Origin: Hybos culiciformis
Taxonomy: Eukaryota; Arthropoda; Insecta; Diptera; Hybotidae
Assembly (NCBI GenBank): GCA_964007475.1
Contig: OZ023274.1
Location: 38,495,860-38,559,859 of the forward strand
DNA: 64,000 bases
Direction of reading: 5' to 3'
Shown: positions 11,292-29,266 of the stretch, piece after piece
Position numbering within the stretch: the first letter of the stretch is position 1
How the letters are laid out: the number at the start of each line of letters is the position of its first letter
The notes under the pieces: model-generated
Told to the model about the DNA's origin: nothing
The model's database searches: none
What the model saw: the letters and a program-made list of their open reading frames with translations, nothing else
Position numbers and translations under genes: made by a program

Positions 11292-11573
11292 CACGCAGAG
11301 AAATGCCTTTTCATTCAATATGATTATATCAGTCATAGACTCCTAATCATAACGAAAAAATAGCCCTATGATTAAAAATCTTCGCGCAAGATGAATAATC
11401 TTTGCATATAATTACTACGTTATACATCGTGATTATCTTATGATTTACCTGAAATCATAAGTTATGATGCTTAATCATGCTAGTCATAAGTTATGATTAA
11501 TACAAAAACTTTTTTTTTTCACTTTTTATTTTATTTTCGGTGATTAAAATTCAGATTATTTACTTTAATTACT

Positions 11574-11658
11574 AAAATAATAGTACATAGTTGAAATTTT
11601 CTGTAATGTCGCTAAAAATAATAGTACATAGTTGAAATTTTCTGTAATGTCGCTAAAA
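11574..11658. repeat. 41-bp direct tandem repeat, two copies
   Basis: Two adjacent, essentially identical 41-bp units containing ATAGTACATAGTTGAAATTT followed by TCTGTAATGTCGCTAAA. It lies inside the element at 11292-12256, just before the minus-strand tRNA-like copy. Confidence 0.85.
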
Positions 11659-11687
11659 AAAAATAAAAAACCAAAATTTTTTTGCTT

Positions 11688-11741
11688 TCTTCGGGATTCG
11701 AACCTGCGTCCTTAACATTACAAATAGCCAACACACCACAC
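11688..11741 (-). pseudogene. tRNA-like sequence (SINE-type), minus-strand copy
   Basis: On the minus strand this carries a perfect RNA polymerase III B box, GGTTCGAATCC (plus positions 11694-11704). It is preceded by GTTGGCTATTTGTAATGTTA and followed by CGAAGAA. It matches the plus-strand copy at 11800-11870 in GTTGGC, AATG, TAA, GAC, AGGTTCGAATCC and GAAGAA. The A-box half is diverged, and no clean cloverleaf with a proper acceptor stem forms. I therefore treat it as a tRNA-derived remnant, not a working tRNA. Confidence 0.6.
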
Positions 11742-11799
11742 AGAAAATGTGTATACCAAATTTATATTTTCTATTTTATGTACATTTTAAATTTCAATA

Positions 11800-11870
11800 C
11801 CGTAGCTGAGTGGTAGTGTTGGCGGATTGCAATGCTAAAGACCGAGGTTCGAATCCGGAAGAAGACATAA
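11800..11870 (+). pseudogene. tRNA-like sequence (SINE-type), plus-strand copy
   Basis: Contains an A-box-like TAGCTGAGTGGTAGTG (about 11803-11818) and a perfect B box GGTTCGAATCC (11846-11856) at normal tRNA spacing, with ATTGCAATG where the anticodon loop would be. The acceptor arms do not pair well (CCG at one end, CGGAAGAAG at the other). It is probably a tRNA-derived unit, as in the head of a SINE. It faces away from its partner at 11688-11741 across about 60 bp, so the two can fold into one long hairpin. Confidence 0.6.
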
Positions 11871-12256
11871 GAAATAAAATTTTAAATTTAATAAAAATAT
11901 AATCAATAAAATTTAATAAATTAAAAAAATATTAAAATAAAATAAAAAAAAATTAAATAAATGAAAATTAAATAAAAAAAAATTAAATAAAAAAAATTAA
12001 TAAAAAAAAATTAAATTTTATTTTCTTATGTAAAATAGCAGCCATTACTCGCTTTTAAGACGTAAGAAACGAAATCGATATTATTGGGTTGCAGGATTTA
12101 TAATTTTGCAGTCATAGTGATTGTTTTTACCCTTAGTCATTGTTTATGATTAATATTTACGGTTTATGATTAGTTATTAAGAGCTGAGTTCTCTGACTGC
12201 TTTACGCATATGTACAATCGTCATAATCATAATATCTGATTGGATTTCTCTCCGTG

Positions 12257-14865
12257 TGTCCTTATATTTCAAAATTGAAATAGTTAAAACAAAGTTCATG
12301 CAAAATATTTTAATATATACATGTAAGTACCATTAAATGCAAAACAAATTAATTTTAAAGAATTAACTAATTAAACGTAAATTCACGATAAAAATAAAAC
12401 AATGTCTCCCACTATCGTTTAACAATATTTTATCCAAAGGAGATAAAATATTATAAGATATTATCTCTTTATTAATGTAAACATTAAATTGCAATATATA
12501 TAAATATATTTATTGATTTGAAATAACGTATGATAAGGATTTTATAAATTTCAATAAAGACGAAGATGTTAGTTTTAAAAAAAAAAAAATCATAGATGTA
12601 ATAAATTGATATTAGCACATCACAACAATACATAATTTAGACACTTATTTTTTCATTCATTCATTAGTTATGATTTTTCGCACAACTACATTCGAATTTT
12701 TAGAAGTTTGTTGTAATAAAACTAAACATCCTCAAAATAGAAAAAAAATTAATGAGTATTAGAGAAAATAGAAAAGCTTTTTTGCTTATACATATGTTTT
12801 GGGGGTCTGAAAAAATAGGAAAAAAAATAAAAACGATATTTTAAAAAGTTGTTAGACATAGTTACTCTATATTATACTTCCTTTATGGTATTATTTAATT
12901 AATTTGGTTTTTGTTTTTTTTTATTATAATCTGTAAGGTACATTTATATCAGATACTTTTCTAGGTTTAAATCTCAAAAGTAGATCTTTAGAAGAAAATT
13001 ATAGTAGGCACCAATGATCTTAGACCTAACCTAGAGAGTATTTTAGATGCATTTTAGGAAACGATAATAAAAAGATTTAATTTTAAATCTAGGTACATTA
13101 CATACGTTCATTATAAATTATAAAAATCAAAATAAAATGTTCAATCGATTGAAAAAAATTGTTTTTATTTCTTGCCAGCCATCATTTTTGATTTTATAGT
13201 GATTCACTATTTTGTATCAGATTTAAATCTAAAAATTTTTATTTTTAGAATAGGTACAATATTGGAAATTGTGTGATTTTTTACTGTCTATTTTGTTGTT
13301 GTTAAAATTTAGAAATGAAATTTGTTAAACTTAAAGAATTATTATTGGATAATAAAATACAGAATCAGACTTTGTTTCTTCGTGTAAGGGTGAACTCGTA
13401 AATATATTATATTATTTTTTTTTAGTTCCTAATTCTTATCCTGTGTACACATATAATATTTAATGTACGGAGTCTATCTAATTGTAGGTGATATTATTTT
13501 TATTGCATATCGTTTTCGAATTCAGAATTTTATTGTATTGAATAATTAATTTAACAATATTTCTGTGCCCGTTAACAAATTACTGACGAAACTTTTTTCG
13601 ATTTATTTTGAAAAATTATATATACCGTAGGTATATGTAATTAAAATTAGTAGAATTCAATTAACTTTTAAACCGAATATTAACACAATCTACACCTACA
13701 GTCTATATCTATACAATAATTACTTATTTAATAAACTTTTCTTCAATAAAGTTGAAACTTGAAACTTGAAACAATATAGAGACAAACCACAAACTTCACA
13801 GTTAGCCTGCTGCAATCGAAAATAATAATAATGTCCAAAACAAGATGATGCGATGACATTATTAAGCTTAGGTATGGATGAAATGGAGAAATGCAGAAAA
13901 TCTATGCATTTACTTACAATTTGCGTTGTCAATTTGTAACTATATTTTAAATTTAAATCTTAAAACGGGCACCATATTGTAATCTTCGGACTAGGGACTG
14001 GGTTACGATAAAAATTGTTTTATTTACATATATTTTGTCTAAATGATATTGGTATAATGTTTTTGAAATAAACTCTGCTCTTAAAACTTAAAGTTAACGG
14101 ATCTTAAATCGAAGTGCTGAAAACGGGTCTCATACTTCATTTATGGGGTACTGTTATGTAATTTTTGTTTAATATATTCGAGAAGGGTTTTAAAATAAAT
14201 TAAATAGGAATGCCTAATACGGTAGGTACCTACAATATTTGTTTTGTACAAAAATTTAAAATAGGTAAATTTTTTTTTTTTTTTTTCCTAACTTTAATTT
14301 CCCTATGAATTAAAAAAATTTATTTCTATAAAAATATATAAATTCTACATAAATATTTAATAAAAATATTAACTAAATAATCTACCTGAATACGTATTTG
14401 AAAAATGTTACAGCACTTACATTAATATTAATCATCATATAAAAAAAAAAAACGGAGCACAAACACTTAATTCAAGTAATGTTAAAGTAAGGTCCAAATT
14501 CTGATAATCTCCTGAATATTTTTATAAAAAACATGAGTAAACTAGGTACCTACTTTGTATACCTATCTATTAATCTAGTATTATTAAAAAAAAAAATTTA
14601 GGTATTCGTATGAATAAATGAATCTTTATTTCACTAACAATAATTAATATTTTAAATTTTATTACGTAAAGTTTTTATATGCTAGATTCGGGTTCATTTT
14701 TTAACGTTTCCAATTAATCAGTAATTTTAGTATTTTATTTAAAATTTTATGGATTTTATTGGTTAAAATGTTGTATGATTGGGGAAAACTGCCATTAAAA
14801 AAGTGATGTTTTAGAATAAAACTTATAACTAGGAAAATTGATGGAAAAGAATTACATTATTTATA
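12257..14865. other. Long AT-rich intergenic region, no gene seen
   Basis: About 2.6 kb without a recognisable exon. It contains scattered TAGGTACC motifs (near 14223 and 14544) and poly-A/T tracts. The 70-residue minus-strand frame at 13720-13932 has no family resemblance and includes a GAAACTTGAAACTTGAAAC repeat; I leave it out as a gene. Confidence 0.4.
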
Positions 14866-16006
14866 GTGCGTTCCGTAAGTCCGGGTACCCTCCACGCAAG
14901 ATTTCCCTTTTCTGCAAAGTCCTAGGAATACCTTCTGCAAAGTCCTATGCACAGGGTATTGCCACCATTTTAATTTTAAAATCGTATACCTTAATAAATT
15001 TTATATGCGCATTGTTAAAAAATTTGACATTTGTTGTTTTCAGATTTTGAAGATTAATTTGTATATTTATTAATAATTTGCTTATATTTTGCTTAAAGAA
15101 ATACAAATTTAATGAAATAGCTAAAATTCTTTTTTTATTTTTTAATGTTTTTAAGCTAAACACATAAAAACTATTAAAATGCATGACCAAAATTGAGTGA
15201 ATGTGTTAGTTTACACTTTAACATGAATTTTTACTCCCTATTGACTAGTGATTCACCGATGAAAAAGTATTTCTATTTTGGAAATTGGTTACATGCATTT
15301 GGTGAACAAATATTAAAGTATATGCAAATAATTACAAGTTTTCGAGATATCACAATTTAAACTGGTTTTTATGAATTTATATTTAAATGAATAAAATGTT
15401 TGATATCTTGAAAACTAAGCGAGATATCGCAAATTTTTATTTTATCTTTTCGTCTTATTACGTCGAGTTCTACAAGAATCCATTATCAGATCCACGCCGT
15501 AGGCATCGTAGACTTGCCCATAATTTTTTTTCCAATATTTTGTTGTTTACAAATATTACACAAGTGCCGAAAAAACCAACAAAATACATGAGAAATTTTC
15601 GGCATTATGCAATATCATAAAGGAAGTGAGAATAGCTATAGTAAAATGTAAACTGAAAATCAAAGTGTAAAAAAAACCTGTATAAAATTTTTTGTCAGTA
15701 AATGGTTCAATATTTTTTTATTTATAATTTTTTTTTTCTAATAATATACCCACTTTGTTATTATTTGTTATTGTCCTAGAAAAAAATGCACTAAAAAGTA
15801 CGCCCAGAACTGAGTTTGTTATGGGAAATTTTAAAATTTCCCTTTGCAGAAGTTTTGTGGTAGGGTAGCATTTTGGAACGATTTTTTTGCAGAAATTGTC
15901 TCAATCATCGGACTTAGCTGTCAGATTTTGTCGTTCCAAAAGTAAATTTGTCACAGAACTGAGGTATTGTCCTGTGTGGAGGGTACCCGAGACTTATGGA
16001 ACGCAC
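14866..16006. mobile_element. 1.14-kb terminal-inverted-repeat element (GTGCGTTCC ends)
   Basis: Termini are GTGCGTTCCGTAAGTCCGGG (left) and GTGCGTTCCATAAGTCTCGG (reversed right), continuing GTACCCTCCAC for about 32 bp. TA flanks both ends (14864-14865 and 16007-16008), which fits Tc1/mariner-type TA insertion, although a 2-bp match alone is weak. The interior has GCAAAGTCCTA twice near the left end and only short frames (70 and 77 residues), none transposase-like. It is therefore a non-autonomous, internally decayed or deleted derivative. Confidence 0.75.
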
Positions 16007-16127
16007 TATTAGATGTTTGAATACAAGAAAAAACCTTTGATTCTTTTTAAAAACAAAATATTAAAAAATAAAAAATTAAGAAAATTCCTTGGTTTTAGAA
16101 ATTATTATGAATTAAGATAGTCTTGTC

Positions 16128-16509
16128 CAGGGTTACCAACCTTTTCAAATGTTTCCCCCTAAAAAAATAAAATTTCCCCCTAAAAAACCCCTAAATTTTT
16201 TTATAGATATTATATCAGCTATACTTATATACCTATGAGGATTTCAAATAGATGCTTGAAGAAAAATATATAACGCACATCGTAAATTATGTGGTTTAAT
16301 GAAATTATTTATTTATAATAAAATTAGCAGATAAGGTATCTTATGAAATGCAATCAAAAATATTACAAATGTCATCTAAATGTTCGCTTTTAAGATCATA
16401 CATCATACCCCTAAAAAAACCCCTGAAACAAATTACCCCCTAAAAATCCCTCTGTCAACAAAAAAAAACCCCTAAATCTAGGGGGAAAACCCCTAAGTTG
16501 GTAACGCTG
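16128..16509. mobile_element. hAT-type MITE with perfect 8-bp target duplication
   Basis: 382-bp element beginning CAGGGTTACCAAC and ending GTTGGTAACGCTG. It is flanked by a perfect 8-bp repeat GTCTTGTC (16120-16127 and 16510-16517). CAGNG ends with 8-bp duplications are the hAT signature. The subterminal regions are built from CCCCCTAAAAAA-type runs, repeated several times on both sides in opposite orientation. No coding capacity. Confidence 0.88.
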
Positions 16510-16669
16510 GTCTTGTCATTAAATCTGCTTTATCTGCAACGCCTGCATAAATTTTCTTTTTTTTGTTTTCTTAAAAACGGGGCTCACTTAAAAATTACTA
16601 CAGATTTAAAAAAAAAAAGAATAGTATTTCGGAACGATTTTTACGTAAAAAAATCGGTGTTAGTGCAGT

Positions 16670-16810
16670 TTATGTGAACCACTCAGAAGCAGCGGTGCCC
16701 AAATCCCCAAAACTGAAATCAGTTCTTGGAGCAAAGGTCCCGTTTCGGGGATATGGCCCCCCAAAGTTTTCATACATTTTTGTATGGGCAATTTTTCTCA
16801 CTGACCAACC
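16670..16810. mobile_element. Fragment of the long-TIR element seen at 46.8 kb
   Basis: The block from about 16676 to 16790 (GAACCACTCAGAA, GGTGCCCAAA, CCAAAACTGAAATCAGTTCT, CCCCCCAAAGTTTTCATACA) matches, over about 110 bases, the reverse complement of the right terminal arm of the element at 46815-47297. Only one arm is present here, so this is a truncated or solo-arm copy. It is GC-richer than its surroundings. Confidence 0.7.
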
Positions 16811-17193
16811 AATTTTTTAAATTTTAAGGAAGCGGCGCAACAATCCGATTAAATCAGTCTACACCTTCATCTACAGCAACAGCAGACAAAAATTTGTTTT
16901 GACATTTTATCTCTGCAAAAATTGCGTAAACAAAATTAAAAGAAAAAATAATATAGGTAAATATATAAATATAAATAGACTATTATTACTTTTAAGAGTT
17001 TTAAATTTCAATTTTAATTTTTTCAAGTTTCAAGTTCAAATTTTTTTTTTTTAATTTAAGTTAAACTAAATAATTAAAATAAAAAAAAAAGTATTCATTT
17101 AGGTATACGACCTAACAAATATAACATAATTAATTATATATAATATTTAAAAAATTGCTTTCCAATTCCAGTTGTTTAAAGAAACAAAAAAAA

Positions 17194-23327
<6,134 letters not shown>

Positions 23328-26300
23328 AAATATAATAATTTAAGAATTTTAATTAAATTTGTAATACCTAATTAGAAATATTTAGTTTTATATATTAAGA
23401 CTTAAAGGTAAAGAAATTTTAAAAAAATTAGGGTTTTGCAATTATTAGATTCCAAAAAATCTAATTTTAATATACCACACACCAAAGATGTATCAAACAT
23501 GAAGTATATGCAACAGACGTCATGACCTAAATACCTCGGTAGATTTGTGAGGCTTGAAAACATTAGACATGTCGCAAACCAAGTATGTATCAAAACCCAG
23601 CGTACATAAAATAAATACCGTGCATAGATTTGTACAACGCATACACAATATCGAAACATAAGCTAAGAAAAAGCCAATAAATATGGGTTCAACCAATCTT
23701 AATTGTTTTTTTTTTTTTTTTCGAAAATCGTTCTTTGTTGAAACTGGTAATAAAGTAACGAGAGAATGCAACATGATATTGTTACAACTTTTAACTTTTG
23801 TCGTTTGTTGCATGCTTTATGTTTGATGCATCCTTGGTGAGTGAACTTTCATGTCATTCATGTCTGAGATAATCCAACATATAATATTTATCTCATGTCG
23901 TATGTTATATCTTTGGTGTGCGATTTCTGTTTTTTTTCTTTATAAAACATACATATCATCCCTTAAGCATGATACAGATGAATCGAATGTTTATCCAACT
24001 TGAGTTGGCTAGCTCAAAATTTACTCATATGTAATGTTCTTGACAATGTTTGTTTTTTTACAAAACCTTTAACCTTGTTAAAAAATGTAATATCATTTTG
24101 ATATTTTGTTGTAATGCCTACAAGTTGATAGAAAAGTTCATTAGTTTGTAGTATGTTGAGACTTAATGTTGAGACTTTCAAAAGGCAAATTTTTCAATTA
24201 AGTTTATACATCTGTAGCGAAGCTTTTAACATGTTGGAACACCAGTTGAATAAACATTCAATCCATATAAATCATGCTTTAATAAATAAGATGTAAATGA
24301 GGAAATTTTAAGTTTTTTTTTTAGCATTAAGGCGCCAAAGTTATATTAAAGGAAACTTTTTGAATTGTGAAGACTTTAAATACATATTTTATTTCTGAGA
24401 TATTAACGAAATAACAAATTAATAATTCTCGTAAAATGTAATATCAAAAAAAAAATACGCAAGTACTAAATTTTGCAAAACACTCAATTTTCTAATCCAA
24501 ACGTTATTTAAAATTATAAAATTAAAACTCGGCAAATTTATCAAAATAAATTTGTGGAATTAAGTTAATTATTTGTTGAATTAATTAATTTATTTAGGAA
24601 GTTATTTTACTCTAATCTAGATTGGTTTTAGTAGTTTTTTTTTTCATAATTTATTTGATGTATCTAAATAAAATTTGTAATTGTTTTTTAGTTATAAGAT
24701 AAATTATTTGTCTGTTTAATCATGTAACCTAGCACAGGATTTTAACAATATTGGTTTCTGCAACCTATCGCTGAACTGTTGCATATTATTTTATTATTTT
24801 GGATAGATTAAATTTAAATGTTGTACTTCCATGAATGTAAAACAATTATTTTTGAACAAAAACGGTTTTTAAGAGTTGAAGTTAACAGTAATGTTTAAAT
24901 TAAAATCAATAATGTTAAATTATAGTTTTACTAAAATGCAAAAAATTATTTTAAAACTGATTTTATATAATGTGTACATTACGTTCACATTCTTTTAAAA
25001 AATGTTCCTTATTTTTTTACCATACGTTTAACAGCCCGAACTTTTAAAATTTAAGCATTAAAGAACAGGAAAACTCATTTATTAAATATTTTATTTAAGG
25101 TATAGTGCGCGTTTCGAAAACAGTCAAACAATATTTCCTATGCGTACGTATATAACTTGAAACAACTATATCTTGATAGATACTCACTGCGTCTTGAAAT
25201 TGAATCTATGATTGCATTAGCATTGTAAGTTTTTTTAATTACTTTTTTTTTTAATTTTTACGAGTACCTACTTATGTTATTATATAAGAATCAAAACCTA
25301 AATAGGAAAAAAAAATTTAAGATATTCAATCAAGAAATTTTAGATATGAATTTAATATATTTATTATATTGAAAAATGTAAACAAAATAATTAAAAATTA
25401 AAATTACAAAATATTTTAAGATTATTAATTAATAATCCCAATAAAACAGAATATAAATTTAAATTAATCTCACTTCGTATTGAAAAAACTGCCTCATAGA
25501 TTATTAATTCAATTAGGCCTCTTTGAAAGTTTTAGAAATAAAACTTTACTGACTTAAAATAACAAGATTGTTTGGAATTTATATTTTCATAATAAAAACT
25601 TTTTTGTTAACACAATTAAAATAAAATAATTAAAATCTCCAGTGCGGAATATCGTAGAAAATTTAGGCACTTTAGAAGTCTGTGTGCAAAATCAAAAATG
25701 TATTCGTGATTGAATTTAATTCTCAGATTCTAAAATTTCTTTTCCCAACTTATAGAATTTTATTTTTATAAATTCAATAATGATGTTTTACTCAATAAAT
25801 AACGAATAATGGTTGATTGTTTATCATTTCTTTTAGTTTTTTTTTGTATAAATAAATGATAAGATTACTAACTAAAATAATTTGTATACTAATAAATTTT
25901 TAATTTCCAATTTTTACGTTAAAACTTTTTGATGTTTTTGGTTTAAAAAATTATTCGAATAAAATAAATTTACAAGAGCGCTAGCTTAAATTAATATTGA
26001 ATCTCAATAGTCAATTTTAAAAATATTATATTTTATTTATTAGGATTGACAATTTATTGTTATGTTATATTAAAAATTGGCGAAAACTTTCGAAATAAAA
26101 TTTTGGGTTTTTTTATATGTATAAATTAAATTTATTATAATTGTGTCTAAATGTGTATATTTTAAATTTAAATCGATGATAAACAAATAAAACCTACATA
26201 TTCAATAAATATGAAAGTTAATACCGTATTTTTTTTTTTTACAAATAAACCATTAATTTTAATAATAATAGTAGCATCAATATATGAATACATGAAGATT

Positions 26301-26658
26301 CGTTAAACACATTTGAAAATTCTTTTAAAAAAACAATTTAAATAACTTAACTCATACTGACTAAGGTTTAAAAATTATTCATAATTTAAAAATTTATGAT
26401 GAGCCCCTTTGCTGGATGATCAATGAAATATAAAAAAAAATATAAATTTTTATCCTTTAGTTTTATTTATATACACATAAATAATATTTTTTCAGTGCAT
26501 TTAGTTCAATTTTCATCGTTTTAAATATAAATGAAATATTTGTTTTACTTGAATTTCGCTCTTTATTAAAAAAAAACAACAACCTTGGGAATGCCATTAA
26601 AATATTAAACAATTAAATAAATAAATTATAAATTAAGATACTTAAGATTAAAAAACAC
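23328..26658. other. Rab19-USE1 tail-to-tail intergenic region
   Basis: Holds the 3' UTRs of two converging genes. Apart from the repeat at 23478-23920 it is AT-rich with no recognisable exon. The overlapping 85- and 97-residue minus-strand frames at 23402-23813 lie within that repeat and do not resemble a protein family. Confidence 0.45.
23478..23920. mobile_element. 443-bp inverted-repeat element (CACACCAAAGAT ends)
   Basis: Starts CACACCAAAGATGTATCAAA and ends, on the reverse strand, CACACCAAAGATATAACATA. A further inverted internal copy, CACCAAGGATGCATCAAACA, ends near 23842, and CAAGTATGTATCAAAAC occurs in the middle. The element looks built from repeated CCAARGATGTATCAAAC-type units in both orientations. 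No target duplication could be fixed. Confidence 0.6.
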
Positions 26659-29266
26659 TTAATATGTTTTTTTCTTCATTACTTTCATAAAAAGCACCAT
26701 AACTGAAAAAAAGAATAAACAAATTATTTCATTAATAGTGGTATAATAAAGACTTAAAAATGATCTTATCAAATATTATTGCATGGTAACATAATAATGT
26801 CATTCAAAATAGAAATCAATATTATTTATTAAACAAAATATGAGAATCTAATTATTGGATTATTAATGTTAACAGAACTTATAATTTATTTGAACTTACA
26901 AATAAAAATCATCATAACAATGGCGATCATGATCCACATCCAACATTTACAAGCCTTCCTTGAATGATCTTGTAATGTTTCAGCCTCTTTAGACAATGAA
27001 TTTATATTATTATCTGTCAGATGGTTTGATTTTGAAACAATCTAAAAACATAATTTTATGAAAAATAGGTAGATAGGTATATTATTACAAATAAACATTA
27101 TGATTCAAATCGAGCAATTGATATTTGACCTACTTGCTCCTAACCAATTTCGCTTAAATTTTCATACATTTCTATTATCAATGACAACACAATAATCAAC
27201 TAACTGCAACCTTGGAGTAATGTAATTTCGTCGATAACTCAAAATTTATTACTTTTACTGCATTACCGATAGATTTAAATTGATAGAATTTCAAATTCAT
27301 TAAAAAAAATAAATACATGTACAATGTTTTCTATATTTTCCTATATGTTTCCTATATTTGTATACAACATTTCAGAATAATATGAAAGTGGGACATAAGT
27401 TATAGGCAAAATCGTAATTTTAAATCGATTGATATCTTAATACCTTAATCTTATTTATTTTAAAAAAATAGAACAAAATGTAATTAAATATTTCTTGATT
27501 TCGATAAAAAAACCATAATTCTTTTAATCAATCGTCTAATTAAAAATGTTTATCAATGAACTAAGATGAGAAACGACTAACACATTAATTAGATATAACT
27601 ACTATTATATAATTTAATTTACAAGTATTTATTGCGAATTTACTTCTGTATCTTTTTTAATAATTTCATTGGCAGTTTTAGTTTGTTCTTTTAGATTTCT
27701 AGTCATTGCTAACATATCTTCGGTGAGCTTTTCTTGTATGTTACTATAATATTTCATTGCTTGGTCCATATTTTCATTTTGTAAATTAGTTCTTTTCCGG
27801 ATTCCATCATCTACAAAATGTAAAAAAAAAAAATTTTAAAACAATTACGAAAGCAACAACTGAAAATGAAGTTACTTACCTCCCATTAATTCCTTTCTTA
27901 AGTCTCCTAAATTTTTTGATTCTTTCAACTGATTCATTTCTTTTAATAAACCATCACCATTGTTCGAATACGACTTTGTTTTTGTCAATTTTATCGAATT
28001 GGATACCAAATTTTTTGTTGGTTCTTCATAATTTACTGTTAATTTTAAATCTTGTAATCGATTGTAATAATCAGATATTGAATTAGGATTGTAACATCTA
28101 AAATTGAAAAAAAAAAATTAGACAGGTACTTACTATCTATGTACTAAAATCGCATGAATCGGAAGAGATTTAAAAATTCATTGTTCTTCACCTCCTAAAT
28201 TTTTAACTGATTGCATAAAGCAACATGTAGTAGAATATGCTATAAAAGAAAACTTAATACAAAAGTAGCGACTGAGTGTGACACGGTTTTTTTTAGCGAA
28301 AAAACAACGTAGACAAATGCCTTTTAATTTATGAAAAAAAAATTTCAAAATATAGAGTACCTATAAATTAATTTCAGAAAACAAAATAGAGTATAAATTA
28401 ATTTCAGAAAACACTGATTGTCCGAATTTGTTTGTATAGGTATCTACCTACTTGTTGATTTGACTATGAATTTGTTCTGACTCATCAAATTCCATATTAA
28501 TTATTTTAAAGAACTGAAGAATCCTTTATTATTTATTATATACCTACAATTTCAAATAAATGTAAATGTTGCAAATAAGTGTGATGTTTTTCGAAGAAGT
28601 GATTAAGAGTGAAGATGAGTTTTTTTTTTTTGGAAAATGGGATCAATATTATTTACTTTGTTTTTAGAACTTGAGTTAATGTTTGCTTTACTTAAGTAGA
28701 CATACCGATTCAAAGAGTATAGGTACACAAATTATTAGAACTGCCTAAATACCTACCTGTAGATATATTATTTTCGGATTTTGATAATTATTGAGATTCT
28801 AAAGAAATTTTGTAATTGAAAATCTATAAAATCTAATTAAAATGTTTATGATTATTGTTTCCAGAAAAAAGAAAGTAAGAAAGTAGTCATCAAACCAAAT
28901 CTCATTAGGGCTACACGAGGCCTCGGGGCTACACTACAAAAGAATTTGAAATACTGAAATTCAAATTCCTTGCTACTCTTCCTACACTCTAATGGTCTAA
29001 TGTATTTTGTTAGTGTAAATATTCTAACAACAAAAAAATGTACATTAACAGCATTAGGATGGAATATGAAATTCTGAATATCAAATTATTTTTGAAATTT
29101 CGAAGAAAAAATCCTAAACTCACTCATTGGTTTCCTTTAATTCATCGATCATTATGTCTAATGATTTTATGTATTTTTTTAAACGCCAGAAATTAATTTC
29201 ATCCTTTGACAGTTCTTCACAATTAACTAATAATGTCCGAATATTTAATTCTAATTTTGAAACCAT
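26659..29266 (-). CDS. USE1: USE1, ER SNARE protein
   Basis: SNARE used in Golgi-to-ER retrograde transport, partner of Sec22 and Sec20 on the ER membrane. Five exons on the minus strand (29124-29266, 27880-28097, 27644-27810, 26900-27041, 26659-26702) join to 238 codons (237 residues), slightly shorter than the usual 250-270. The start MVSKLELNIRTLLVNCEEL and the following FWRLKKYIKSLD are the conserved USE1 N terminus. The SNARE-like coiled coil runs over about residues 121-190 (LQNENMDQAMKYYSNIQEKL, EDMLAMTRNLKEQTKTANEI). The C terminus is a hydrophobic anchor (WMWIMIAIVMMIFIFMVLFM) ending in lysines. Head-to-head with GK5 and tail-to-tail with Rab19. Confidence 0.9.

Larger units (their letters stand above)
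11292..12256. mobile_element. ~1-kb MITE-like element carrying inverted tRNA-like pair
   Basis: Ends read CACGCAGAGAAAT on the left and CACGGAGAGAAAT on the reversed right side (12 of 13 match). Both subterminal regions are dense in ATGATTA/TAATCAT motifs, as seen in DNA transposons whose ends bind transposase repeatedly. Inside are a 41-bp direct tandem repeat (11574-11658), the inverted tRNA-like pair (11688-11870) and a low-complexity A/T tract (11875-12020). I cannot identify the target duplication, so the limits are approximate. No transposase frame is present. Confidence 0.55.

Noticed and set aside
11800..11870. Functional tRNA gene
   Set aside because: A and B boxes are good, but the acceptor arms do not pair and a second diverged inverted copy lies next to it, so a tRNA-derived repeat is more likely.
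23402..23813. Two minus-strand frames of 85 and 97 residues
   Set aside because: Entirely within the CACACCAAAGAT inverted-repeat element; no protein-family resemblance and no splice-supported exon.
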